A program made the translations under genes and the position numbers. The notes under the pieces are model-generated. The model saw only the letters and a list, made by a program, of their open reading frames with translations, did not search any database and had not been told where the DNA came from. DNA of 64,000 nucleotides from Nigrospora sphaerica (lineage: Eukaryota > Ascomycota > Sordariomycetes > Amphisphaeriales > Apiosporaceae): positions 2,666,001 to 2,730,000 of the forward strand of contig JAGVVL010000013.1 of NCBI GenBank assembly GCA_018287875.1, read 5' to 3'. Shown here one piece after another: positions 9,636 through 20,926 of the stretch; positions within the stretch are counted from its first letter, which is position 1; each line of letters opens with the position of its first letter.

Positions 9636-12404
9636 CTACCGCAGTTCGGCAGCCACCAAGTGCAGTATCTCCTCGACGCTCTTCTTTGCGTTGGCCGGCG
9701 ACTTGGCAATGCGCTGCCAGACCTCGCCGTGCCGCGGCTCGACCCCGACGCATTTACTGATGACCTCCTCGCGCTTCTCGGCGACGCCGTGTTCCAACAG
9801 GAACTTCAGGTACCAAGCCCAAGTATCGCCGAGGTCGGCGTCGCGGACGATGGCCTTCTCAAACCAGTTCTGGGCCTTGTCCAGCTTACGTTCGGCCCAG
9901 AAAATACGGGCCACGGCCACCAGCAGCGTGGGGTCGTTGTCGACCTCCTTAATAGCCTCGAGCCCGCGGGCTTTGCGTTGGGGCCGTGCCGTCATGTGCC
10001 ATATCTTTTCCGACCACAGAGGGCCCTGGGCCGCCTTGGGCACGTCGCGGAGCGCCCGCTCCATCAACGCCTCGGCTTGCTTGGTGTTGTTCGCACGGAG
10101 CTCGATCCGGACGCTTTCGCACCACAGCTCGGCATTCTTGGGAACTGCAAGCCGAGCACGGTCGAGGACCGACCGGGCTTTCGGAAGCTGGTCTAGTTTC
10201 TCCTCCAGGCGAGCGTAGAGAAGCCACAGAGGCACCGACTTGGGAACCGCCTTCACGCCAGTCCCATAGGCCTCGCGGGCTTGGAGGGGTTTTCCGAGGT
10301 CTTCGTAAATCTGCCCCTTCATCATCCACAGCTTGGCGAAACCAGGAAACTGTTCCAAGGCTTGAGCGACGAGGTCGAGGGCGGCCTCGGAGTCGCCCAG
10401 ATTACGCTCAAAGACTGCCGATTTCATCCAGACACGATCTGTCGGGGCCTCCTGCCGAGCTTGCCGGAGCAACATGCGGGCCTGTTCGGCTTGGTTGTTC
10501 TCAGCCTCAAGTTTGACAGCAGCAAGCCAAATATCCTCATTGTTCGGGTTCTGTTTGAAGGCCCGCCCGAGCACTCTTCGTGCATTGTCGATCTCGCCGG
10601 CCAGCCACTTCTCCTTGGCAAGCATCATCCACAGGACCTCGGACCGAGGGCATGCGTTGACGGCCTTTTCAAGCACCTGCCAAAGCTCGTCCTTGGTGCC
10701 ATGGTTCCGTTCAAGATCGGCAGCCGCCAGCCACACGGTTTTACTCGTGGGAAAGACGCGCAGGGCGTATGCGTACATGGCACGGGCTGTCACATACATG
10801 CCTCGGTTGATGCTGCCGCGGGCGTCCTCCATCCAGGTATCTTTCCGATCGTCATCTTCGTCGAGGCCCCAGCCCAGCGTCTCTTGGATAATGAGACCAC
10901 AGGTGATGAGAGCACCTTCGGACTCGCACTTCTCGGCTTCCGCAATCCACTCCTCGCGTTTGGGCATGGCCGACTCCTTGGCCAGAACTTGGACAGCGCG
11001 CTTCATGGCGTTGCCCTTCTGAGCTGTGCCAAGCTGTTCCTGGAGCCTGACGGCCGCAATCCAAATCTCGTGCGAGGTGGGACAGCTCTTTCGCGCCTTG
11101 TTGAGCACCTTCTGTGCATTTTCCGGGGTCTCCAGACGAGCCAGAGCCAGCCACAGATCCACAGAGAGAGGAATCAGCTCTGTTGCCTTGGCCAAAAGCA
11201 GGCGGGCATCTTCTTCGTCCTCCTCCAAATTGACGGCCTCTTTCCACAGGGCTTCGGATTTGGGAATATGATCCAAAGCCTTCCTAATGACTCGTTTCTT
11301 GCTCCTCGGGTCTGTTTCCAGTTTCATGGCCTCCACCCAGAGTTTGACTGACCGGTCGTTCAGGAGGACGGCCTCGGCAGCGATCACCTTGGCGTTTCGG
11401 CTCTCGTTGAGCCGAATGTTCTCCAGCCAAACGTCTTCGTTTTTGGGACACTGCTTGCAGCCTTTGGCAATCACATTCCGAGCCTGCACAATCCTTCCAG
11501 CGTGTTCTTCCAGGCGGGCAGCGGCGACCCAACCAGGCCCGTGATTAGGGTTGGTTTTGATGACAGAATTCAGCAATTCTCGAACACGGTTGATGTCGCC
11601 GACCTGGGCGCCCTCGGGCAACTGTGACTTTAGACTGGTAAGATAGCCCTTGGGGTCGATACTCGAGGCGCTTCCGGTCACAGTCGCTGTTCCGCTCTGG
11701 GAGGCTTGGTCGAGCTTGACCTGAAGCACCTTGTCTCTGGCCTCTCCAATCTTGGCAAAATTGGTCATGGTACCGTCGGTTGCGGGCGCTCCTGCGTCAT
11801 CCACGACAGTCGTTCCAAGCTCGCCGGCGCCGGCGGAAGCAGCTAAGACGCTGTCGGGCACAGCATAGCTACGTTGATTCCGCCTAGCCTCTCTTGCCCT
11901 TCGAGCTTTGCCGGTCAAATCGCCCACCTCGGGCAAGGCTGCCCACTCCTCGTCGGTGACGGTACCCAAGGCCCGCTTCAGGTCTGCGAACTGTTGCTGG
12001 ATTTTAGGGTTGTCGCGCTCGTATTTTTCCCGTTCGGCCTGCTCGCGAGCTTCTCTTCTCTTCTTCCCCCTCCTGGCCATTTTTTCGTCGACCTCGCGAT
12101 ATATGCGGTCGGCTTCGTCATCGTCCTTGTCGTAGATGCCGCCGGCAAAAAGACCGACTTCGTTGTCCGGATCCTGGTAGCGTTCGGGCTCGTCGTCGCC
12201 GTCGTCGCCTTTCTTGCCGGCATCGGTGCTCAACCCCAGCTGCGCGGCTCGTTTCGCCAGGGCCTCTTTGATCTGTTCCTCGGAGGGGCCTTCCCTGGCT
12301 GGTCCCAAATCGGAGCGAGTTGTGAACCCTGTGGCGCCGCGTCCCAGGCCGGCAACATAGTTCTCTGGGGCCTCTTGCGAGAGGAAGGCTTGTCGGCTTC
12401 CCAT
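9636..12404 (-). CDS. PRP6: pre-mRNA splicing factor Prp6/Prp1 (U4/U6.U5 tri-snRNP)
   Basis: Prp6 (Prp1 in fission yeast) is a U5 component that bridges U5 and U4/U6 in the tri-snRNP. What is seen: one exon of 922 codons, the usual length in filamentous fungi. The N-terminal PRP1_N domain is recognisable (YVAGLGRGATGFTTRSD near residue 15; a DNEVGLFAGG-type block; YDKDDDEADRIYREVDEKM), followed by a charged helix. From about residue 250 to the end runs an array of HAT/TPR-like repeats with the recurring pattern W-x-x-A-x-x-L-E. I chose the ATG at 12404 because the protein from there begins as the family does. The frame stays open for 69 further codons upstream, but that extension is His/Pro-rich and does not resemble the family. 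The start lies about 1.1 kb from that of DIM1, which is divergent. Confidence 0.95.
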   Translation of the reverse strand: MGSRQAFLSQEAPENYVAGLGRGATGFTTRSDLGPAREGPSEEQIKEALAKRAAQLGLSTDAGKKGDDGDDEPERYQDPDNEVGLFAGGIYDKDDDEADRIYREVDEKMARRGKKRREAREQAEREKYERDNPKIQQQFADLKRALGTVTDEEWAALPEVGDLTGKARRAREARRNQRSYAVPDSVLAASAGAGELGTTVVDDAGAPATDGTMTNFAKIGEARDKVLQVKLDQASQSGTATVTGSASSIDPKGYLTSLKSQLPEGAQVGDINRVRELLNSVIKTNPNHGPGWVAAARLEEHAGRIVQARNVIAKGCKQCPKNEDVWLENIRLNESRNAKVIAAEAVLLNDRSVKLWVEAMKLETDPRSKKRVIRKALDHIPKSEALWKEAVNLEEDEEDARLLLAKATELIPLSVDLWLALARLETPENAQKVLNKARKSCPTSHEIWIAAVRLQEQLGTAQKGNAMKRAVQVLAKESAMPKREEWIAEAEKCESEGALITCGLIIQETLGWGLDEDDDRKDTWMEDARGSINRGMYVTARAMYAYALRVFPTSKTVWLAAADLERNHGTKDELWQVLEKAVNACPRSEVLWMMLAKEKWLAGEIDNARRVLGRAFKQNPNNEDIWLAAVKLEAENNQAEQARMLLRQARQEAPTDRVWMKSAVFERNLGDSEAALDLVAQALEQFPGFAKLWMMKGQIYEDLGKPLQAREAYGTGVKAVPKSVPLWLLYARLEEKLDQLPKARSVLDRARLAVPKNAELWCESVRIELRANNTKQAEALMERALRDVPKAAQGPLWSEKIWHMTARPQRKARGLEAIKEVDNDPTLLVAVARIFWAERKLDKAQNWFEKAIVRDADLGDTWAWYLKFLLEHGVAEKREEVISKCVGVEPRHGEVWQRIAKSPANAKKSVEEILHLVAAELR

Positions 12405-13510
12405 GATTAATGCGGTAGGATGTATGGGGTACGGGGAACGGAGATAAAAACGGCAGGTCGGGCTTGCGCCTGAGGGCGGGACGTCGAGGAACGGGCGTTC
12501 AAGCTTGGGCGGGTAGCAAGGAAAGCAGGCGCGGCCGAAGGCGGAGGCAATGGTGGAGCAGCAGAAGTAGTGGAAGCCCGGTTGGTGGTGACGGTGATGG
12601 TGACAGTCCAAGCACTGATGGAATAAGCGTTTGTTCTACGATCGCGTGACAGAGCGAGCGCGATGGGCGTCACTGGCCAGACGTAGTGAGAGAGCTGGGT
12701 AGTAATTGATGTATAGAGCCCCTGGTTTATAGGATTCGACTTGTGTGTCCGTTTCCACGCGCGAGAGAAAGGCTGCCAATAGCTCGAATTGCGCGAATGG
12801 CGATTGGGGGGACGTGAAGGTCGGATTGTCGCAAAAAAACGATGGAGCTCACCAGCTCCAGGAAAAAGGATGGGCGGCGGATGGATGGGGTACGGGCGCG
12901 CGTTGGCCAGGCAGAGCTCGCGGTAGGTACTGGATCGTAAGTGCAACTTTAAGCTGGTTCCATGAGGCTAGGCACCTCAAATACTTCGACTTGGTTCTAC
13001 CCATACAAGAAGACCACCGGAAGGATGCCTACTGGTGATGCGCCCGTGGGGACATGGCGATGCCTTCTTGAGGTAGGTCATTGTTTAGCTTCTCCCCTGG
13101 ACCAAGATAGTATTTTGTGCCAGGTTGATTCTCTCCGGGTTGAATATACGACGAATACATGCTCTAGGCGTGTAGGTACTTATGTACTCTACCTTGATAC
13201 TAGGTACCTCTGCTCATCGTAGTAGGTTCCGTGGCAAGCAAACAGGACGTCAATCCCCGCCGTGGATTGACGGCTTGGCGTCAGCGCTAGCTCTGGTCCC
13301 CTGGACTCCCATGGATCCCAGCAGCCTGACGATAACGATAACCCAAAAAAATGTTCGACATTCGCATGCTGGTCGCGATGCGCATTCAAGTGACCGTCTG
13401 AACTGCAGTACCCAGTGGTTCTCATCGTATCCCCAGGCACCGATCGCCTCCGCCTTACCTCCCCCGGGGCCTGCCTTTTGTGAATCAACGAGCCACCCCA
13501 GCAGTAGAAA
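12405..13510. promoter_or_regulatory. divergent promoter region PRP6 / DIM1
   Basis: About 1.1 kb separates the starts of PRP6 (minus) and DIM1 (plus). Both products act on RNA in the nucleus, and a shared promoter would fit, but no specific element is identifiable. TAGGTA-type motifs occur around 13070 and 13195. Confidence 0.45.
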
Positions 13511-15474
<1,964 letters not shown>

Positions 15475-16171
15475 TCCGATGCCGCATCCCCCCTCCCTCC
15501 CCATCACCCGGCCATTGTCTGGCTTACCGGCACAGCTTGATGTTCCGAGGGGGGGAAAGGGGTCTGCTGGCCGGTCGGTGTGAAACCCAGAGGTAGAAAG
15601 AAAGAAAAAGCAACGGAAAAGGAAGTACAGGCGTTGGCGAGGGGGCTTAGAAGAAAGCCCGGAAGCAGCCCATGGAGTTTCGGCGTTGGTACTGCGCATG
15701 ACGGATTACAGCAGAAGGCGGGCGGCCCCGTGTACTGTCTATACGTACATTATGTAGAGAGTTATGCATATACCCTTCATAGTGTCCGAAAGAAGCCTGC
15801 CTACCCGGGTTTTACATTATGCTATCCATATTACGGTATCCCACTCTCTCTTGCCCCTTCCCCCAGTACAGGTTGCGCTGACACCTTCTAACCCGAACAA
15901 GCAATTTTTAGTTAAGAGGGTATACCAGAAACGGAGGTGAGGAGGAGGAGGAAGAAGAAAAAAGATGAAGATGTAAAAGAAGAGGCCACGCCGAGCCCCA
16001 GTCACCACGTCCGCACCGCCCCTTGCCGTCACAGCGGCCTTGTCGTCGCCCTACTCATGCAGTCCATGCGATAATCCGTGAAAATGTATCTGACGGAAAG
16101 TAGAATATTGTTATGATGGAACCCCTAAGGAATTGGCCGTCGTGTGTCAAGCTTGGCCATGCTGGAATGGA
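15475..16171. other. convergent intergenic region DIM1 / dysferlin-domain gene
   Basis: Non-coding as far as I can see. It has purine-rich stretches (15590-15630 and 15935-15980) and should contain the 3' UTRs of two convergent genes. Confidence 0.55.
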
Positions 16172-17662
16172 TCATGGGAGCTGTTCCCTGTTCGCACCGA
16201 TCGGGCCGCTTTGGTCCACGCCCTCCCAGCCCCGCTGCCATTCGCTGTTGTCGGCGACGGCGTGGGTGGCCTCGCCGTTTTCCGCCATGCTCTTGACGTC
16301 GCTCCAGTACTCCAGGCGACGGACTTCCTCGTCGGCGTGCCTAACGGCGGCGGCCAGGTTCTCCACTTTTCTCTTCAAGTCACCCTCGGCGGCGGCGGCC
16401 GGGTCCTTTTGCTTGCCGTCCGCGGGCTGCTGTTGCTGCTTTAGTTTCTTCACGGCGTCGTCGTGGATGTCCATCAGTCGGGTCAGGAGCAAACGCCGCG
16501 AAGCCTGGAATACGAAGGTGGACATGATCTCGTGCATGTGGTCCTGGAGCGTCCGCAGCTCGTCGGTGGCATGCTCGAGGTAGTTCTCCACGGCGTCGAG
16601 TTTCTCCCTGTCTATGCGGAGCCGTCGAAGCATGGTCAACAGAACCTCGAGGGTCTCAATCTCCTTTGCCGCCGTGGCCACGGCATCCTCCTCGTGCAGG
16701 AAGCACTGGCTCGTCCTGGATGCACCATCGGCCACACTGCTGGGCCCGCTCAGGGCCGGGTGCTGCGGCCTTGATGCCGCCTCCACCGAGAAGTACTCGG
16801 GGTTAAGCAGATGAGGGTCACCGTGACTTTCGTAGCCCGCCGTCTTCTTCACGCGACGGCGAATCCAAGCACGCCTTCGCACAAAGGAGTTCCACCAGCG
16901 GGGACCGTGCCAAGAGAACTTCTTGGAGAACATGAAGGAATATTCCCAGCCGTCCTTGTCTGCTTCGATTTCACTATCGTGATTGACTCGCCACTCAGGC
17001 CACGCCCACTGCCAGCTTGGATCCGGGGGCGTCGCCGTCTTGATGTCGGTCGGACTGGGTTTGTGATTTGCGTTGGTCCACGCGGGCGGGTCGAGGTTGC
17101 CGAGCGCGGCGCTGGAAAAGAGGGGAATGCCGCACAGGAAGCCGCCCCGTTCGTTTTCGTATAGGATGTCGATGGCCGTTTCGGTCTCCTTAAGCCTCGA
17201 CTGCCTAGCACTCTGCCTCTTCTTGGTGTTTTTCCGAGCCGGCGTCTGCTGCGGCTCCGCCCCTGTCTCCGCCGCGGGGGCTTGTTCGCGAGCTTCCGCC
17301 GAGGGGGCGCTTCGGTGAGTCGACGAGGACGAGCCGTTGGCGTGGGGTTTCGAGGCGCTCGCAGGACCGGCGTCCCCGTTGGCACCAGGGCCATCTACGG
17401 CATCGTTGTCTTCGCTAGAGATGGGCGCAGCGGCGTCCTTGAGATGGCGACGGCTTTCCGAAGCAGCCAGAGGCCCGCCGCTGCCAGCGCGGAAAAGGTC
17501 GGTGTCGTCCCCAAGGGACTCGTTTACTGGGGCGTCGGGCGACCCGGGGCGAGGGGTCTCCCCATGGGCCGAGCCTTCATGGTCTTCCAGGGTGATTTCA
17601 TGGTCGATATCGCTGTCTTGCAAAGGCGGGACGCGACGAGACGTGCGCACTCTGGGCTTCAT
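16172..17662 (-). CDS. dysferlin-domain (DysF) protein, Mug65-like
   Basis: Single exon, 496 residues. The N-terminal third is acidic, Ser/Ala-rich and probably disordered. From about residue 160 to 275 there is a dysferlin-type domain: ILYENERGGFLCGIPLF, then WQWAWPEWRVNHD, then DGWEYSFMFSKKFSWHGPRW and an Arg-rich exit (RRRAWIRRRVKK). The spaced Trp/Arg pattern is characteristic of DysF/peroxin domains, as in fission yeast Mug65 and Spo73 and the Pex30 family. Residues about 330-460 form a long charged helical, probably coiled-coil region. I see no convincing membrane segment. Family knowledge links such proteins to spore membrane formation or peroxisome/ER membrane contacts; which applies here is not visible. 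Confidence 0.8.
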   Translation of the reverse strand: MKPRVRTSRRVPPLQDSDIDHEITLEDHEGSAHGETPRPGSPDAPVNESLGDDTDLFRAGSGGPLAASESRRHLKDAAAPISSEDNDAVDGPGANGDAGPASASKPHANGSSSSTHRSAPSAEAREQAPAAETGAEPQQTPARKNTKKRQSARQSRLKETETAIDILYENERGGFLCGIPLFSSAALGNLDPPAWTNANHKPSPTDIKTATPPDPSWQWAWPEWRVNHDSEIEADKDGWEYSFMFSKKFSWHGPRWWNSFVRRRAWIRRRVKKTAGYESHGDPHLLNPEYFSVEAASRPQHPALSGPSSVADGASRTSQCFLHEEDAVATAAKEIETLEVLLTMLRRLRIDREKLDAVENYLEHATDELRTLQDHMHEIMSTFVFQASRRLLLTRLMDIHDDAVKKLKQQQQPADGKQKDPAAAAEGDLKRKVENLAAAVRHADEEVRRLEYWSDVKSMAENGEATHAVADNSEWQRGWEGVDQSGPIGANREQLP

Positions 17663-19660
17663 CGTAGGGACCGCAAAGGGCCGGGCATGTCTGGTCGTCG
17701 CAATTCAGAAGAGGGGCAGGCGTAGCAAAAGCGGGCGTCGCGAGGATGGATCGTGGTACTGGCGCGGTGGAGTCTAGAGGCAGCGGGCCACGCACGGGAA
17801 GGTTCACGGAGGGACACGGAGAGCTGGCCAGGCAGGGCGAGGATGCGAGGCAGACGGGCAATTGAGATTTTTGGCTTTGGCATAACGGGGGTTGCCGCCG
17901 CGTCCCTACACAGTACATGTAGGGAAAAGGGATATCGCGTGGCTATGCAGTTGTGGTGCCAGTGAGTGTGCTGTTAAGAGGCCGCCACCCGGACTCGGCG
18001 TAGCGCAACCAGCGAAGCAGTTTAAGTTCCACACTATTTATCTGGTTTAGCCGGGTCAAGGGACATGTTTTAGGCACTGGGGAGCTACTACCCAGGCGTA
18101 GTGGTAGCGACTACCCCAGCCAGCGGCCGCCCGCGGTGCCGATGACGAAGGCGGCTAAAAATGGGAAAGGCGACGGACGGGAAGCTTGGGCACAGACCGG
18201 ATGGGAAGCTGGGAAGCAGAAAAGCAAGAATGCGCCGTCGTGGCTGCGGGTGCGGGTGCGGTTCGTTAGAAATCCATGGATGGCTGGTCTCGCGTCGCGG
18301 ACCAGGATGAGACGCGTGGTCACGCGCTTGCACAAGACGACGGGTTGTTCGCGATGTTGGTCCGTAGTTACAATGATGTAATCACCCATGACCACGGGTA
18401 CGGGCCTGCTCCTTGCATCCAGGCAGGAAGCCTCGAGGCGGCATCCATGTCGCATGCAATCCAGCTCGGAGAGTTGCCGGACGGTTGAGGTTCCGCCGAA
18501 TCCTAGCTGCCCTAGTAATTTAGGCAGGTACCCTACCGTAATTACAACGTCTTATTAAGGCCTCTAGGCACATCACACTATACTTACTAAGAGTTTTTAG
18601 TTGCTTCTGGGTACCAAGTCCAGCCCTCTGCCTACATTCTATGATTGCATACGGGATTCAATGGATGGCTTAGACCGTCCGGGTTATGTCAACGAGGTTT
18701 TCGCTGTTACCCTCTCGTTCGGTTCCCTTCGAAGCCTGGCCGTCCCGGGGATTTTCCTGCACGTCGCGCGCCGGAGCTGCATCTCCTGTTCCCCTTGTCC
18801 GCAGCTGGAGCACTCGAGAAATGGATCGTATGAACCGCTTCGGCCCACGCCCCACTCCAAGTGGCCCTAGCCGAGCCCATCCAGCCCCAGGTCGTCGGCT
18901 TGTCAGTTACGTCATAAGGCTAAGCTGCGCACTTCCCACCGTTCCCCTGCCCCAATGCAAACCAGAACTCTGGTAGAGTATTCACAGTCTTAGATCGGAA
19001 CAGAGGGGAAATATCTCTGATGAGGGCCACGGTAGGCTCAAGGTTGGTCAGCACCGATTGGCTGGCTATGGGCGCGAGATTCGTGCAGCGCGTCGGCCCT
19101 CGATCTCCCCAAGGATACGAGGTTGCAAATAAAGTACGAAAGTAGAAGCAGGCAACGAAACCATATGTCCTGTGAAGCTGTACCGACATGCCGGAGGCGG
19201 GCCAGGCCAGACACAGCCCGCCCGGGGCCCTAGGAAAAAGATGGAGGCCGTGACGAACGGTAGGCCCGTACTTGGCCGGGCGGTTTACCTTGGCCATTGG
19301 AGACGGTGGCATCCCTCCCGGGCGACATGTACTACGTCAAGCCCATACATTTTACGTACCAGCTCGGGTTGGAGCTGCCCTACGGCAACTGTGACTGTAT
19401 GGACCGGATGGGTTGGGTTACGTAGTACCTACCTTCCTCCGTAATGGCTGGATCATCCATACCACCCCATCCGTTCATTCCCTCACCATCCATTCAAAGC
19501 CCATTTAACCCCTCCCAGCTGCCCTCCTCTTCCTCCAAGTTGTGAAACTCAACCCCCTCCATCCGACTGCCTACACTCTCGCCTCCCGCCGCCCATACCG
19601 ATACCAACAACCGGCCCCTCCCATTCTCCCCGTAACGCTTCCACCACAACTTCCAACAAC
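17663..19660. promoter_or_regulatory. divergent intergenic region, about 2 kb
   Basis: This lies between the start of the minus-strand dysferlin-domain gene and the start of the plus-strand gene at 19661. There are no credible ORFs. The last 200 bases (about 19440-19660) are C/T-rich, as expected for the leader of the gene at 19661. Confidence 0.5.
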
Positions 19661-20357
19661 ATGTCCAAGTCACGCATGCCCGCCCTCCTCGGCCTCACGG
19701 CCGCTGGTGGCATTGGCTACTACCTCTACAGCGCGGGCGGAGACCCCAAGGTGGCCAAGAAGCAAGCCGAGGGTGCGTAGCTCTTCCTCTCCTGCCCTCC
19801 CCGTACCTCACGCTGCGACCCTGGCTTCGTCCACGCCGCCGGAAAAAGGCCCATGGTGTACCTGCTGACATCTCTCTCCGGCAGCCGACGCCCACAAGGC
19901 CTCTGCCGAGGTGAAAAGCCACCTTCCCGGCCGCACGTCTCAGGCTCAGAAGGATGCCGAAAGGCTGGGCGCCCAGGTCGGCGCCAAGGCCGACAGCGCT
20001 GTAAGTCTCGCCCTCTGTCCTCGCTCCTCTCTCGCAGCCCCCAACGCACACAAGCGCGGACAGAACTTGAGGTCGCGTGGCTCTCCCCTTTGTCTTGGGG
20101 GAGGCACCATGACGTCTCCGCCACCTGTGCTTCCCCTTTCCTCCGCCCTGGCCGGGACATCAATCGCATACTGACGTGGGCTACAGATTGGAAAGACGCA
20201 GGCGGAGCTGGCCAAGGCCCGCGCCGAGGCCGAGGCGTACGCAAAGGACGTCAAGGCCGGCACCATGAAGAAGGTGGACGAGTTCGACCGCAAGGTCGAG
20301 GCCGAGGCTGCCAAGGCCAAGAGCGGTATTTCGAGCTGGTTTGGCGGCAGCAAGTAA
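19661..20357 (+). CDS. small membrane-anchored helical protein (calcofluor-hypersensitive-protein type)
   Basis: Three exons (19661-19772, 19885-20000, 20187-20357) sum to 399 nt, or 132 residues. The introns are 112 and 186 nt, both GT-AG. The N terminus MSKSRMPALLGLTAAGGIGYYLYSAG forms one short Gly-rich membrane segment (about residues 7-25). The rest is a Lys/Ala/Glu-rich amphipathic helix ending SGISSWFGGSK. It resembles short Pezizomycotina proteins that I recall being annotated as calcofluor-white-hypersensitive proteins. That name comes from memory and does not establish a function. Topology suggests an organelle or ER membrane protein with a soluble helical tail. The stop is TAA at 20355-20357. 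I am confident it is a gene, less so of the label. Confidence 0.8.
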
Positions 20358-20926
20358 ATCTCCCTGGCCGACCCGCGAGAACGGTGAAGATAATGACGAC
20401 GACGACGATGACGACACGTCCACGGCACGGCATCGCCCTCTGGGTAGGACCAGGGAGGTAATCCGGCCCCCCAGGGAAACGGCACACGGCGAGCCCCTGA
20501 TAATGAGTTATGGAAACCAAGCCCAACGACACGTTGCCGCATTGCATGCGGCATGTTCCGCTTGTCCTTTTGTATTGCAAGGCTGTTGGGGGGGTTAAGG
20601 AGTTTCTCTGGCCAAGCACTTTAGGCTTTAATTGAACTGCAACCACTGATCGTCACTGCTGCTGCGTCACATGAGATATGAGGAATCCAATTCTACTCAA
20701 GAGTAGCCATGTTTCCTTCACGGATATATATAATACAAGGTGTCTATGGATTGACCCGTTGCCGGACCTTGGCGGCTACCATGTCTGTCTCTATGACCGA
20801 GCCCCATTTCAGGGTAGGATGACCGAAAGCACCATCAATTAAATTTACAACGCCATGCCACTTTCCCCGTTCACTCATCCCAAAGTGTCCATAAGCAGTT
20901 GTGCACCCATCGCTTGGCGGCGACGC
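20358..20926. other. convergent intergenic region
   Basis: 3' UTRs of two convergent genes. A short GACGAC repeat at about 20394-20417 lies just after the stop of the upstream gene. Nothing else is seen. Confidence 0.5.

Noticed and set aside
12405..12611. 69-codon N-terminal extension of PRP6
   Set aside because: It has an upstream ATG, but the encoded His/Pro/Ser-rich text is unlike the family, which starts at the downstream ATG (12404).
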